NCBI GenBank assembly: GCA_038025085.1
Contig: CM076139.1
Span: 20,105,307 to 20,169,306 of the forward strand
Source: Tetragonia tetragonoides
Taxonomy: Eukaryota; Streptophyta; Magnoliopsida; Caryophyllales; Aizoaceae
Length of the DNA: 64,000 nucleotides
Direction of reading: 5' to 3'
Below are positions 34,649 to 45,620 of this stretch, piece after piece. A program made the translations under genes and the position numbers. The notes beneath the pieces were generated by a model that was given only the letters and a program-made list of their open reading frames with translations, was not told the DNA's origin and ran no database searches. Within the stretch, counting starts at the first letter, position 1. Each line of letters starts with the position of its first letter.

Positions 34649-35270
34649 CTACTCCTTGTCTTTAATTTCGGGCTCTTGGACATGCTCGCTAGGCTCATCA
34701 AGTTCCATTCGTTCTTTTGGAGCCCATCTTTCCCTACCATAGCTAGAAGAGGCCTTGTGGTCATTGGGCCTAATTGGAGCTACTTGCTTGGCCGAGTGGG
34801 TTAGATTCTTCCTCTTCTTAGATTGGGCCTTTGCCTTGCCTTTTCCCTTACCTTTAGTTTGGGGCTTGGAAGGTTTAGCAGGCCTATCAATGGGAGTTAT
34901 CCTTATACCGCTTGGCTCATCATATGTGCGGGCTTTGAACAACTCTTTTTCCTCTTCTAAGAGCCTTTGGTTGACTTGATCGTCATCACTCCAAATCCAT
35001 TCCTCATATAAGTTAGATAACCCGTTTGAATGCGGGTACACCGGCTTAGTCCACACTTGGCGACGGTTCAAGTGTCGTTCCCAATTAGACACCAAGGAGG
35101 ATGTTAAGGGCCTTTGGCAAGGAGGTTCACAACTCACATTCGGGATCTTTTGCCTTAAGCCGTGTTGACGGAGGAGGCAGTTCGGTAGGAAGAACGTCAA
35201 AGTGTACAAACCAATGATCCTCGTAAAGGGCACATTCTCACTACACCCTACAATTTTGGTGGTACGCCAC
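34649..35270 (-). pseudogene. C-terminal half of antisense aORF2 of element F
   Basis: Minus-strand frame from the G LTR border to TAA at 34649. It begins WRTTKIVGCSENVPFTRIIG and keeps the Lys-rich tail (KGKGKGKAKAQSKKRK) seen in D, with no internal stop. The open frame runs upstream to 35308 only because the LTR happens to be open; those 13 or so residues are not native. The N-terminal PMD-like half is lost: G inserted here, and what followed was removed. Confidence 0.78.
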
Positions 35271-36544
35271 TGTAGACGCCAAAAAAGCGCCTTCAGATTT
35301 CTCCGCAAAAGCCCGATGATGAAAGGAGTAATTTATAAACTTGAATGCTATTTTTGCTTTAATAGGTAAGATAAGGTCTAAAAATTTTCCTCAATCGCTC
35401 CTTTATTCCGATCCCATTGAAAATCCCCGTTCAAGAACTTTCCAACGACACCTCTCATGCCTTTTTCCGACTCTCGGTCGCCAAGTTGTGAACCGGGGGT
35501 ATAACCGTCTTTTACCGCCCAGGGTAAAACAGTCTTTTCATATTTTTCGGAACAAAAAAATCATCCGGAAAATTAAAATAGACTGGATGTCGTCATTATG
35601 ACGACATCCAGCTGGCTCATCACAGCCGTCAGCGATCCTGGATTAAAATCCAACGCCGCTAGCGGCGCTGACTCAGCTTCAGGCCCGACTATGTTTTCAA
35701 GCCTAATTCAAAATTTTGGCTCTTTTCGGTCGTCCAGCCCTACTTCCCATGGCTATAAATACGACCCTCCTCCCTCTGTTCAAAACACACAGTCTACAGC
35801 TGACAACCTCTATTCTCGGTTGAGTACTCCCGAGCTTCTCCCTCTTTCTTCCAAATTTATTCTTGAGATCATGTCTTTTACTATTCTTGCGAAATATAGC
35901 CTACAGTTCAGGACTAACTCCTGAGGGCTCAAATTAAGCTAAAATCCTAATTGCTTATTTTCTAGTAGTCATAATGTAGATATCATGCTAGTACACGTTT
36001 TTATCGCTTCCTAAAAATTGTCTTTCTAGTCGTTGTGATGCTCAACTTGTCAATCGAATGCATGTCTAAACAAGGGTTAAAAATAAATGTTGTGATGCTT
36101 ATGATGAACCAATTAATAGTCTAAGTCTAGGTTGTTAATCTGGTTTTGCATGGGAATTATGTCTTTAAATTATTAAGCAAACTTGAGTTAGTAGAGGCCG
36201 TCATTATACCGGCGAGTTGGGTGCCTAACATCTTCCCACCTCGTACCTTTGCCCCCGAACCTATTATTTTTGGGTACTCATATATTCTATGTGAGAGGGA
36301 GTCTTTCTAAAAACATGATCAGTTCACTTATCGCGCTATTGGGTTGTCCCTTCGGATTGTCCCTTCGATAAAACGCCGATAGCAGATTTGTGACCTCTTT
36401 CATGGTTTTTATTCAATTCAAGTCTTACAAAATCTTTTCTAAATCGATGGTCCCTTGAACTTATCTAAACCCGCAACTTACAAATTTTCATAAAGGACGT
36501 ACTCCGTGGAACACCTAGATGGAGAAAAATCCCAGGTCCTTACA
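35271..36544 (+). mobile_element. 5' LTR of Tat-type element G (E/C family), 1,274 bases
   Basis: Starts TGTAGACGCCAAAAAAG and ends AGGTCCTTACA, followed one base later by a primer-site-like sequence, so it is a 5' LTR in plus orientation. It inserted into the aORF2 of F. CTATAAATA at 35753-35761 is a good TATA box. A perfect GCCGCTAGCGGC palindrome is at 35655-35666. It is the reverse complement family of 11398-12474 and 47280-48030. Confidence 0.85.
35753..35761 (+). promoter_or_regulatory. TATA box in G LTR
   Basis: CTATAAATA, conserved in the E LTR (near 11983-11991, minus) and the C LTR (near 47549-47557, minus). It is the likely U3 promoter. Confidence 0.6.
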
Positions 36545-36545
36545 G

Positions 36546-36563
36546 TGGCCACTTCACAGGGGA
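36546..36563 (+). other. Primer-binding site of element G
   Basis: TGGCCACTTCACAGGGGA one base after the LTR. The corresponding C site is TGTCGACATCACTGGGGA. Both resemble the TGGCGACTCNNCTGGGGA sites of Ogre/Tat elements, attributed to tRNA-Arg; the tRNA identity is from memory. Confidence 0.6.
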
Positions 36564-36733
36564 TTTATTTAAGAGGGTGAGACTCGAAAGTCAAGTTTGC
36601 TTAATTTTTTAATAACATGTTCCATATTTTTGCATCATTTGCATGTGCCTTGGCACAATCTTTTGACCCTTATCGACCCTCGAGGAAGTTTGTGTCACAA
36701 CTCGTAGACAAACCGTATATCTAATGGAATATA
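36564..36733 (+). mobile_element. Leader fragment of element G
   Basis: About 170 bases matching (reversed) 47090-47260 of element C, for example the cgagtctcaccctcttaaat phrase. Cut at 36734 by a Tekay LTR. Confidence 0.7.
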
Positions 36734-37427
36734 TGTAACACCCCCGAATTCGCAACGGTTTCCTGGGAGCTATCGACGTCGCTGTGCGCGACTCGATACC
36801 GCTGAACCGTCCGAAACCCGAGGGTAGCTACTGCAACATTTGTCACTAAGGAGTAAATGCTAAGCAGAAAGAAAGACTAGGCATTAAAAGGAGCTTACTT
36901 AAGAAAACTAAACAAACTAAACAGTTTATATCAGAGTTGTCTATATAGTGAGCTGAAAACCATTAAACCAATTTATTACAACTTGCCTTCAAAGGGCTAA
37001 ATCTAATAAAATCCCAAAGATCTAAACTGAACCAAAACAGTTCTAAAAACCGACGCCAACTTTACTTCCAAGCTGTACGTCCTCAATCAACTAAACCTTC
37101 ACTTTGGTTTCCGTGACGGAAACAAAATACAGAAGAAAAGAAAAGAAACAAAAGAGAAACAAAAATCAGATAAACTGAATAAACGTCATCCGTACCCAGT
37201 AAAAATATTTCGCAAACTTTACCTGAGGTTTTAGAAGAATCATTGAAATTCATTTGCATACGCACATAAGCATATAATCAAGCATACACATAACGACATT
37301 CTTTTATATGCAATTCTTGTATAGTGATCATACGAAATACGACATAGAAAATCTGTCTTGATTAGAGAGATGTAACAGAGCGAATAGAACAGCGATTACC
37401 CATACTGTTCATGAAAGATACAATCAC
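36734..37427 (-). mobile_element. Tekay LTR fragment H1 (3' end of LTR, minus orientation)
   Basis: Starts tgtaacacccccgaattcg on plus, that is, the 3' end of a minus-oriented Tekay LTR. After 694 bases it is interrupted in the phrase 'caatcac/gccatg' by H2, which has the same start. The remainder of H1 is not found to the right of H2. Confidence 0.82.
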
Positions 37428-39325
37428 TGTAACACCCCCGAATTCGCAACGATTTCCTGGGAACTATCGACGTCGCTGTGCGCGACTCGACACCGCTGAA
37501 CCGTCCCGAACCCGGGGGGAATGTCACTGCAACATTTATCACTAAGGAGTAAATGCTAAGCAGAAAGAAAGACTAGGCATCAAAAGGCGCTTACTAAGGA
37601 ACTAAACAAACTAAACAGTTAATATCAGAGTTGTCTATATAGTGAGCTAAAACCATTAAACCAAATTTATTACAACTGGCCTTCGAAGGGCTAAATCTAA
37701 AAAAAATAATCCCACCATCTATCTTAACAGAAATAGTTCTATAAACCGACGCCAACTCTACCTTCCAAGCTGTACGTCGTCAATCAACCAAACCTGCACT
37801 TTGGTCTCCGTGACGGAAACAAAATACAAAAGAAAAGAAAAGAGACAAAAGAGAAACAAAAATCAAATAAACTGAATAAACGTCATCCGTAACCAGTAAA
37901 AACATTTCGCAAACCATACCTGAGGTTTTAGAAGAATCATTGAAATTCATTTGCATACGCACATAAGCATATAATTAAGCATACGCACAACGACATTCTT
38001 TTACATGCAATTCTTGTATAGTGATCACACGAAATACGACATAGACAATCCGTCTTGATTAGAGAGATGTAAGAGAGCGAATAGAACAGCGATTACCCAT
38101 ACTGTTCGTCGAAGATACAATCACGCCATGCACTTAATGACTCTAGTGTGCACACTACCTCTAGTACAATTACACGAGCCTAGAGGACTTAATAAATGGG
38201 GAATGATCCGTCCCAGACACACTACGAGGTGTCCATAAGTAACTTGGGAATCACTCATCCCTTGAACTACACCATTAGGTGCAATCCCGATTGTTCGACT
38301 ACTCCTAGGGATCCATTAGGAGTCTTACTCTCATTTAATTCAATTCACATAATTTGCATTGGTTGACATAAGTGGTACTACGAGACCACGACTTACTAAT
38401 TCATTCCATGCTCTTGACCATGAATAGTAAATAACGACGATAATGATAATTATATACGATGAGAATTAAACATGCTTTAATTCAATAACGACGATAATTC
38501 AATAATGATGACAAGTAATGTCTAGCACAATTTCGACAGCACTTCGGCAAGGTAATATGATTTCCAAAAATTCAAAAATCACCAAAGACATACAACGATA
38601 ATATATAGGTGCTCACTAGCACTCAGTAATACCCATACCAATTAGCATATAATTAATAGCATAATAATATTAATAATTCGCTATTCAACAATTGTCCAAT
38701 AATCATCATTTGGACTAATTAATTCCCAAAACATGCTAACATCAACATGCTAATTATAATTCATATTTACAGCAGTGAATCATGCTTAATAACTTTATAA
38801 TAACGACGATATAATTTAATCATGTTTTGCATATTAAATTCACAACAAATTCCCAATTAGCACATAACACATCAAAATAGTTTTGATGGGGCTTTGGCAG
38901 AAGGTAGGCATGAGCGCTTACCACTACAACGCTACCAACAGCAAGTATGCTCCAACCAATCGACAATAATCACGCTTGCTCGTTAGGTCCTAATTAAAAA
39001 CAATTACCAAATCAGTATTAATTAAATACAGTAACAAAATCTCAATCTGATATTTTTATTAAATTCCTTGATTTAGTTCAACCAATCTAGGCTTTTAAAA
39101 ATCTGAGTTCCGATTCCGAATGAGTGCAGAAAAATAAAAACATTAAATCGAAAATAATAAAAATCGAATTAATAATTACGAAAAATATTAAAACGAAACC
39201 CTAACTTTAAAACTAGGTCTAGGTCACGGGTACCCATGCATGGGACCCATAACCCGACCTATCACCACCATCACCACCCACCGACCACCTTGGCCGGCGG
39301 TGGTGGCTCGCCAGTGACCGGCGAG

Positions 39326-39368
<43 letters not shown>

Positions 39369-39752
39369 GAGCGTGAGAGAGAGATAAACAGATAGCGAGC
39401 GAGACAGAGGAAGAGAGAGCAGGGGGGCCCAGTCGACGCCATGGGCCATCACCGGCGACCACCCAGGCACGGCCTGGTGGCGCCGTGGTGGCTCGTAGTG
39501 GCGCGGGGCCGAAATAGGGGAGGGGAGAGAGAAAACGCGAAGAGAAAGAGAGAAGGAAAAAGAAAGAGAAAGAGAGAGAGAAAAGGAGAGGTTACCGGCG
39601 GCAAGGGAGGGGTGACGCCGGCGGTGGTTTCCGGTGAGAAAACCGAGAGGAGAGAGAGTGAGGTTCGGTGAGGGAGAGAGGACGGGTGAGAGAGAGAGAG
39701 TGCTTGAGGGTTTTGGCTCAGTTTGCAAAACTGATGAATTGCCTTACCTTTT

Positions 39753-39763
39753 CCTTATATAGG
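39753..39763 (-). promoter_or_regulatory. TATA box in LTR H2, first copy
   Basis: CCTATATAAGG on minus, about 40 bases upstream of the conserved 'cagttttgcaaactga'. Same box at 40598-40608, 55308-55318 and, as CTTATATAAGG, 48408-48418. Confidence 0.6.
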
Positions 39764-40489
39764 CCCTCAGTCAACCCAAGTCAAATACTATTAGGTTTAG
39801 GAATTTATTTCTTAATTTTCTGATTTAAATAACAAATTAAAACTAATTAAAACTATTTAAAACTATATGAATAATTCTTATTCATATATAAAAAATTTTA
39901 ATTAAACTCCTCAAAATTAATAAATGCAATTTATGAAAGTCCCATAATAATAATTAATATTATTATGGCTTTAATTGAATAAATCGAATTAATAATTACG
40001 AAAAATAGAAAAACGAAACCCTAACTTTAAAACTAGGTCTAGGTGACGGGTACCCATGCATGGGGCCCATAACACGACCCAACATCACCACCACCACCAC
40101 CACCACCCACTGGCCACCATGGCTGGTGGTGGTGGTCGCCGGAGGTCCGGCGAAGAGAGGAGAGAGAAACGCAAAAAGAGAGAGAACGAAAGAGAATGAG
40201 AGAACGGGGGAGAGAGAAGAGGAGAGGGAGCAGGGGTGCCGTGACCGGCTTGGGCCATGACCGGCGACCACCCAGGCGAGGCCTGGTGGTGCCGTGGTGG
40301 TTCAGGTGGCACTACGGCCCAAAACAGGGGAGAGGGGAGAGAAGTGCGAGCAAAAGAGAAAGAAAGAGAAAGAGAGAGAGAGGGAGAGAGAAAGGTTACC
40401 GGATGTGAGGGAGGCCGGCGGTGGTTCTCCGGTGGGCAGACCGAGGAGAGAGAGAGAGGCGGTGAGGAGAGAGAGGAGAGAGAGAGGAC

Positions 40490-40549
<60 letters not shown>

Positions 40550-40597
40550 TGAGGCTTTTGGCTCAGTTTGCAAAACTGATCAACTGTCTCACCTTTT

Positions 40598-40608
40598 CCT
40601 TATATAGG
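40598..40608 (-). promoter_or_regulatory. TATA box in LTR H2, duplicated copy
   Basis: CCTATATAAGG on minus. It was duplicated with the 820-base segment, so the LTR carries two promoter cores. Confidence 0.6.
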
Positions 40609-41055
40609 CCCTCAGTCAACCCAAATCAAATACTACTAGGTTTAGGAATAAACTTCATAATTTTTCTGATTTAAAAAGCTAATTAAAACTAATTAGAACT
40701 AATTAAAACTAATTTAAAACTAATTAAAACTAATTAAAACAATATGAATAATTCTTATTCATATATAAAACATTTTAATTAAACTCCTCAAAATTAATAA
40801 ATACCATTTATGAAAGTCCCATAATAATAATAATTAATATTATTATGACTTTAATTGAATAAATCGAATCCTTAAATGAATATACGATTTAATCTCCGAA
40901 ACTATTTATAAACTATTTATAATACGATTTAATTTCCGAACTATTTACAATGGAGGATACTAGAGGTAGGCCCATTTGTTTTTTTTTTCTTTGCACGTGC
41001 TTACTCTTGGGCTTGGAGCTTATTTTCTTGCTTGTATGGCAGCTGTGCTCCTCAG

Positions 41056-42003
41056 GGTCCTAGGAGGTCTCATTCTAGAGTTCCTCGGGGTCAGCTCCCA
41101 AGCGTGAGCTTGCCGACCAATGAGGTGAGGTACATTGGGGAGAGTGGGGGACGCATAGTAGAGGAGTTCCCTCTTCATATGGGCGACGGAGAGGCTGTAG
41201 AGGGCTTGCCCTTGCATGATGGCTGTACGGAGGTGAGCTACTTTTTATCCGTTCTTGTGTTTGTGTTTGCTTTTGAGTGTTGACTCTATCTTGTGGCTTT
41301 TTTTTTTTTTTTTTTTTGTAGCTGAACCGGGAGCAGACCTCTCAGTTCTTCAAGCTCATCCACCTGCTGAAGAAAGGCTATGGTCGAGTAATAGACAAGG
41401 GGAAGAGTTCTCGATCTCGGGCCGTTGATGTAAGTAAACTTTTATCCTTTGTTTAGCTAAGTGAAGTGCTTAACTTAACATCTCGATCTTGATTGTTTGC
41501 AGATGGAGCCTCGACATTCTTCTGCTGCGAGGGCCTCTTCGGCGAGCAGACCATCTGTTGCTCGTTCACCTCCCGTAGCTGTGACGAGGCCTCCTGTTGA
41601 TGAGGCGCCCGGGCCTTCTGTGCCGTACATTTCTGAGATGTTCTCCCCTGTGGGTTTCCAACCTTCTGTTGATAGCAGGCCTATTGTTACCCCCACGGTC
41701 GGAGGTTGGGCGAATGCCCCTGGATGGGATGTGCCTCATATTGGGCCTTCGCATCAGGATATGGCTATGGATTTCGCCAGTCAAGCCACAAAGAGTTTCT
41801 TTGCCACGGGGTTTCCGGCCGGTACCCCTATGCGTGCAGCAGCAAATGACGGGCGAGACATGAGGCCTGAAAATAGCAGGCCCATTTATAGCTCTTCTCT
41901 TTACTATTCGACTGGGAAATACGGTCAGGGGATGTCCGTGGATGATGAGGCTGACAGCAACGGTGATACAACTCTGGCTGAGCGATGTTGGATCTCCTTG
42001 TAG
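41056..42003 (+). pseudogene. Antisense PMD gene of element C, C-terminal exons only
   Basis: Exons 41056-41232 (after ctcag, before gtgagc), 41322-41429 (after a T-tract and gtag, before gtaagt) and 41503-42003 (after ttgcag). The first matches E 15847-16023 (NEVRYIGESGGRIVEEFPLH). The last is Pro/Gly-rich (GFQPSVDSRPIVTPTVGGWA) and fully open to TAG at 42001. The PMD core itself is lost: H2 sequence stands directly to the left. The extra exon border at 41429-41503 is deleted in E. Confidence 0.72.
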
Positions 42004-42516
42004 ACATTGATCTTGAGATTTTGAACTCCTGTTGTTATGCATTTTTATGATATATATGATATGATGACTCGATTATGCCCGTCTGATCTCTAAGTATGCA
42101 ATGAGTTATGCAGTAGGAAAAGCCATAATTTGGGAAATAAAATAAAGAATAAAAAAAAGGAAAAAATTGCAAGAAAAAGCAAAAATTACACATATTATAC
42201 CCCCTAAAAAAAAGAAATAATAAAAAACAAAAAAAATTAAAAAAGATAAAACTAAGAGTGTCTCGGGCTTTGTAAGTTCAGCGCGGGTTTCAAAACTGGG
42301 CTTAAATCGGGCAGACCAGATCAATAGGGCGACCTGGAGCGAGAGGAAAATTCGGACCAGGCCAGGGTCAGGGTCAGGGCCACTAGCGGCGCTGGGTTAC
42401 AGGCTTGGGCCGTTAGCGGCGCTGGTCAAGGCCGCTAGCGGCGCTGACCAGGGCCCCTGACGGCTCTGATTTGGGCTTTTTTGTGGATTTCTGACTTCTT
42501 TGGCCCGCGTTTTTGC
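42004..42516. repeat. Spacer upstream of C aORF2 with GCCGCTAGCGGC-type palindromes
   Basis: Copies at 42379-42390 (gccactagcggc), 42409-42420 (gccgttagcggc) and 42431-42442 (perfect gccgctagcggc), plus a decayed gcccctgacggc near 42453. Spacings of 30 and 22 bases equal those of element E read in the opposite order. Confidence 0.72.
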
Positions 42517-42527
42517 CTATAAATAGG
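42517..42527 (+). promoter_or_regulatory. TATA box of the antisense aORF2 gene in element C
   Basis: CTATAAATAGG, a canonical plant TATA box, 71 bases before the ATG at 42598. It is on the antisense strand relative to gag-pol and well outside the LTR. Confidence 0.65.
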
Positions 42528-42597
42528 ATTTACGGGATACTTGATGTTGTATCACTTTTCAGACCTTAGCTCTCCCAAATTACCCAAATTTTCTATC

Positions 42598-43944
42598 ATG
42601 GTGAAATCCTTTGAAAACCTGTTTGATGCCTGGTGCAAAAATCTGACCGTAGAAGATAAACTTGAACTAGCTCCGTTCTATGTCTCTACCCTGCTGACCT
42701 TAAGACCAACAAAAATATTGTGGCCCCTTCTTCGATCCACTCTGAATTATTGGGACCTTGACCTGCATGTTTTCCGTTTTGGTAACTCTGAATTATGCCC
42801 TTTAGTTGAAGAATTTGCTGCGATCACTAATATGCCTGATGTTCTTCCCCCAGCTATGACTTATGTGACAGATGGTTATAGGGATCAGTACAAGAAATCC
42901 TTGGGTTTGTCATCTGCAGAAGCCAAAAGCATGGTTCTTGGTGTCGATGTGGACTCGGTTTAACTCTGCGAAAAATTTGCTATTTTTTCTGACAAGAGCG
43001 CAATATTCAAGCGTCGTCGCCGTCAAGCTTTTGTACTTTGCCTATTGAACTGCCTATTGTTTGCTAATGCAGGATCTCCTAACTTGGGCAGAGCCTCGTT
43101 GCTGTGAGTAGTTAATCAAATGGTTGAAAGGCATTCTCTTTTGCATCTGGTTGTAGGGGAAACTATTATTGGGCTCGATAGGCTAAAAATCTCTCCTCGC
43201 GAAGCTTTTTCTGGAAGCCCCTTGCTGCTTCAAATTTGGTTATATGAGCATCTGAGGCTAATAGAATCACCATATAATATGATAGCTTGTGTTCCTCGGG
43301 CTTGGTCAAAGAAAACCTATACCGCTTCTAGCTTCTTAGTTAGGAAAAGACTATATTCTGAAAAGTCCATTGCTGAATGGGATGCCTTTTTCCATGCGGG
43401 ACCTGTTATCCGGTGGCATGTGTCTTGGTGGAACTTGACCTCCTTAGTGGCTTGTGACAATTTGGTTCCTCATACTACCATACTGGGTTTGTACAGGACT
43501 ATTTTCTTCTTCCCCTCTAGGATCATGAGGCAATTTGGGTTGAAGCAGATTATTCCTCGTCAGGAAACTACGAGACCAACTATTGTAGCTTTGACCACTG
43601 AGTTTGCTACGGATTGGGGAAAGTATTGGCGTAGCTGGGACCGCTGGACTGTACCTCGGGTAATTGCCCCAACTCAAGTTTCTGAGACCTATCTGAACTG
43701 GCTTTATTGCGGTGATGGAGAAGCGAGACGAGCCCTTCGTCATGAGGAGTGGGGCCAGCTAAAGCCTAAATATGACTCAAAAACAGGAACCAAGAAAGGA
43801 AAGGAAGGGCCTCAAATGGGAGGCTATCATGTACCGAAAAGAGGCAAGCCCCAAGCCCAAGGGAGCGATCATAGGTCGTCCTCAAGCCAAGGTCTTTCAA
43901 AGAAGAACTCTTCAACGAAAACTTCTAAAGGTAAGAAGGATTAA
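42598..43944 (+). pseudogene. Antisense aORF2 of element C, PMD-like (DUF7745-type), two stops
   Basis: ATG at 42598 (MVKSFENLFDAWCKNLT), about 448 codons to TAA at 43942-43944, same frame throughout. The only lesions are TAA at 42961 (Gln in E) and TGA near 43105 (Arg in E), both single C to T changes. Blocks: LNYWDLDLHVFRFGNSELCP, RRQAFVLCLLNCLLFAN, SPLLLQIWLYEHLRLIE, WHVSWWNLTSLVACDNLVPH. The tail is basic and Ser-rich (KKNSSTKTSKGKKD). No intron. Near-identity to E aORF2 shows the two are one subfamily. The product's function is unknown; parallels with the PMD core are the best clue. Confidence 0.78.
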
Positions 43945-44089
43945 AGTAGTTTTCTAGGAAAGTAAGTCTAGTTTTGAAAAAAAAAATAATAATAAGAATT
44001 TGTTTAGCTTAAACCCTTATAGTTGCATTATTATTTTTTGTAACTTTAGGAAGTTTAAATCTTGCAAAGAAGCTTATTCGTTCAGTTTG

Positions 44090-44095
44090 AATAAA
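44090..44095 (+). terminator. Poly(A) signal AATAAA after C aORF2
   Basis: 146 bases after the stop, in the same phrase as in E. Confidence 0.55.
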
Positions 44096-44158
44096 GATTA
44101 TCCCTTTTGCATGAGTTTGAAAGGAAGTTTGGACTGATTTTGGCCGGGCCCCTTAAAA

Positions 44159-44203
44159 GGGTTACCTACGTATCTAGTGTGGAATCAGGCCAGCCTAGTT
44201 CGT
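44159..44203. promoter_or_regulatory. Conserved non-coding block between convergent aORF2 and pol (C copy)
   Basis: GGGTTACCTACGTATCT, eight bases, then GAATCAGGCCAGCCTAGTTCG. Same place as in D, E and F. Confidence 0.75.
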
Positions 44204-44267
44204 GCAAGTTGTGAACGCCTTTTTTTTTTTTTTTTTTTAATTTTCTAATTTTTTTTTTATATTTTTT

Positions 44268-45620
44268 TTAGACGTAGCACTTCTTTAGTTGATCCATATT
44301 GGTGAGCTGACTGAACTCGATGCCATCAATATCCATGAGCCTGACTGCACCTCTTGATAGAATGTCTTTGATGATGAATGGGCCGGACCAGTTGGGTCGA
44401 AATTTGCCTCTGGGATCGGTAACTGGGGCACGTAATTCTTTCCAAACTAAATCCCCTTCCTTTAAATTTCGAGGTCGAACCTTTTTGTTGAATGCTGTTG
44501 CCATGCGCTGTTGGTACATGTGGGAATGGTCTAGGACCCGTAGGCATCTTTCATCCGTGAACATGAGCTCTTCGTAGCGGGCTTGTAACCATTGGGTTTC
44601 AGAAATTTCTCCTTCTAAGGCTATGCGCATGGAGGGTAATTGGACTTCTATGGGTAGAACTACTTCCATTTCATAGACAAGGGAATAAGGTGTTGCTCCC
44701 GTAGAGGATCTTATGGATGTCCTATATCCCCAAAGGGAAAATGGGAGTTTGATGGGCCAATCTTTGTAGTTTTCTATCATCTTTTCAATGATAGTATTGA
44801 GGTTTTTGTTGGCGGCTTCTACTGCACCATTGGTTTGGAGACGGTAAGGGGATGATTTGTGGTGCTAAATTTTGTAGTTTTTGAGGAGGGTGGTTGTCTC
44901 GGCTTTGAAGTGGGATCCATGGTCACTGATGATTTCATGCGGAACGCCGTAGCGGCAAATGATGTTGTTCCTTATGAATTTGGACACTTGTTTGGAGGAA
45001 AGGACGGCATAGGATTGGGCTTCGACCCATTTGGTAAAATAGTCTATGGCTAATAGGATGTATTCATGTCCTCCCAAACCCTTTGGGGTGATTTTACCAG
45101 TGATATCTATTCCCCATGCGGAAAATGGCCAAGGGGATGTGAAGTTGTGGAGCATTGAGGGTGGCATATGCTGCAGGTTGGCATATATCTGACACTTCTT
45201 GAACTTCTTGACATAGTCGTAGCAATCCCTTTCCATAGTAGTCCAGTAGTATCCCAACCGTAGGACCTTTCTAGAGAGCATTCAAGCATTCATGTGTGGC
45301 CCGCACACACCATTGTGTACCTCATCCATAATCTCCGCAGCTTCTTCGGAATTCACGCATCTGAGGTTGACCCCTTTGTGGGACTTTTTGTACAGAACCC
45401 CCTTGTATTCTATATATTGCGTCGCTAAGAGACGAATGGCCTATTGAGCTCTTAGTGGTGCATCTTGAGGGTATATTCCTTTGGTGATGTAGTTGAAAAC
45501 GTCTTGGTACCAAGGATCCTCTTCGATCGGAGCCAAAGTCATTTCTGTGTCGAGGTTGTTGCAAAAGGCTGACTAGCTTCTTCTTTGTGGAGCGGCATTG
45601 TTGAAAGAGTTCAGCCACTC
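44268..45620 (-). pseudogene. Integrase remnant of element C (RT and RNase H absent)
   Basis: Minus strand from about 45620: linker (ITKGIYPQDAPLRAQ, YIEYKGVLYKKSHKG), zinc finger with HNGVCGPHMN and CYDYVKKFKKCQIY, catalytic core (AWGIDITGKITPKG, AIDYFTKWVEAQSYA, IISDHGSHFKAETTT, SSPYRLQTNGAVEAA), C-terminal domain ending QLKKCYV at 44268. D, D and E of the core are present. Stops near 45440, 45280 and 44864. As in E there is no RT or RNase H ahead of it. Confidence 0.82.

Larger units (their letters stand above)
39161..40860. repeat. Tandem duplication inside LTR H2 (about 820 and 880 bases)
   Basis: Both copies start at aaatcgaattaataattacg and end at ggctttaattgaat or gactttaattgaat. The joint uses the shared 9-mer aaatcgaat. 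The second copy is longer mainly because of its (GA)n tract. Confidence 0.85.
37428..40960 (-). mobile_element. Tekay LTR H2, minus orientation, with internal tandem duplication and lost terminus
   Basis: Aligns with the solo LTR at 53000-55646 from its 3' end (tgtaacaccccc) to near its 5' end, but the terminal '..gggggtatcaca' is missing. About 820 bases are duplicated in tandem (39161-39980 and 39981-40860). Contains long (GA)n tracts at about 39331-39363 and 40491-40544 and a (CCA)n tract near 40086-40110. Sequence after about 40960 is element C. Confidence 0.8.

Noticed and set aside
39191..39204. 'aaaccctaac' telomere-like phrase, repeated near 40016 and 54769
   Set aside because: A single unit in each LTR copy, not a tandem array.
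39219..40607. Long ORFs rich in Ser/Leu or Arg/Glu on both strands (for example 39219-39728 and 40085-40573), some looking like signal peptides
   Set aside because: They are translations of (GA)n/(CT)n and (CCA)n microsatellites in the Tekay LTR; length differs between copies with the repeat number.
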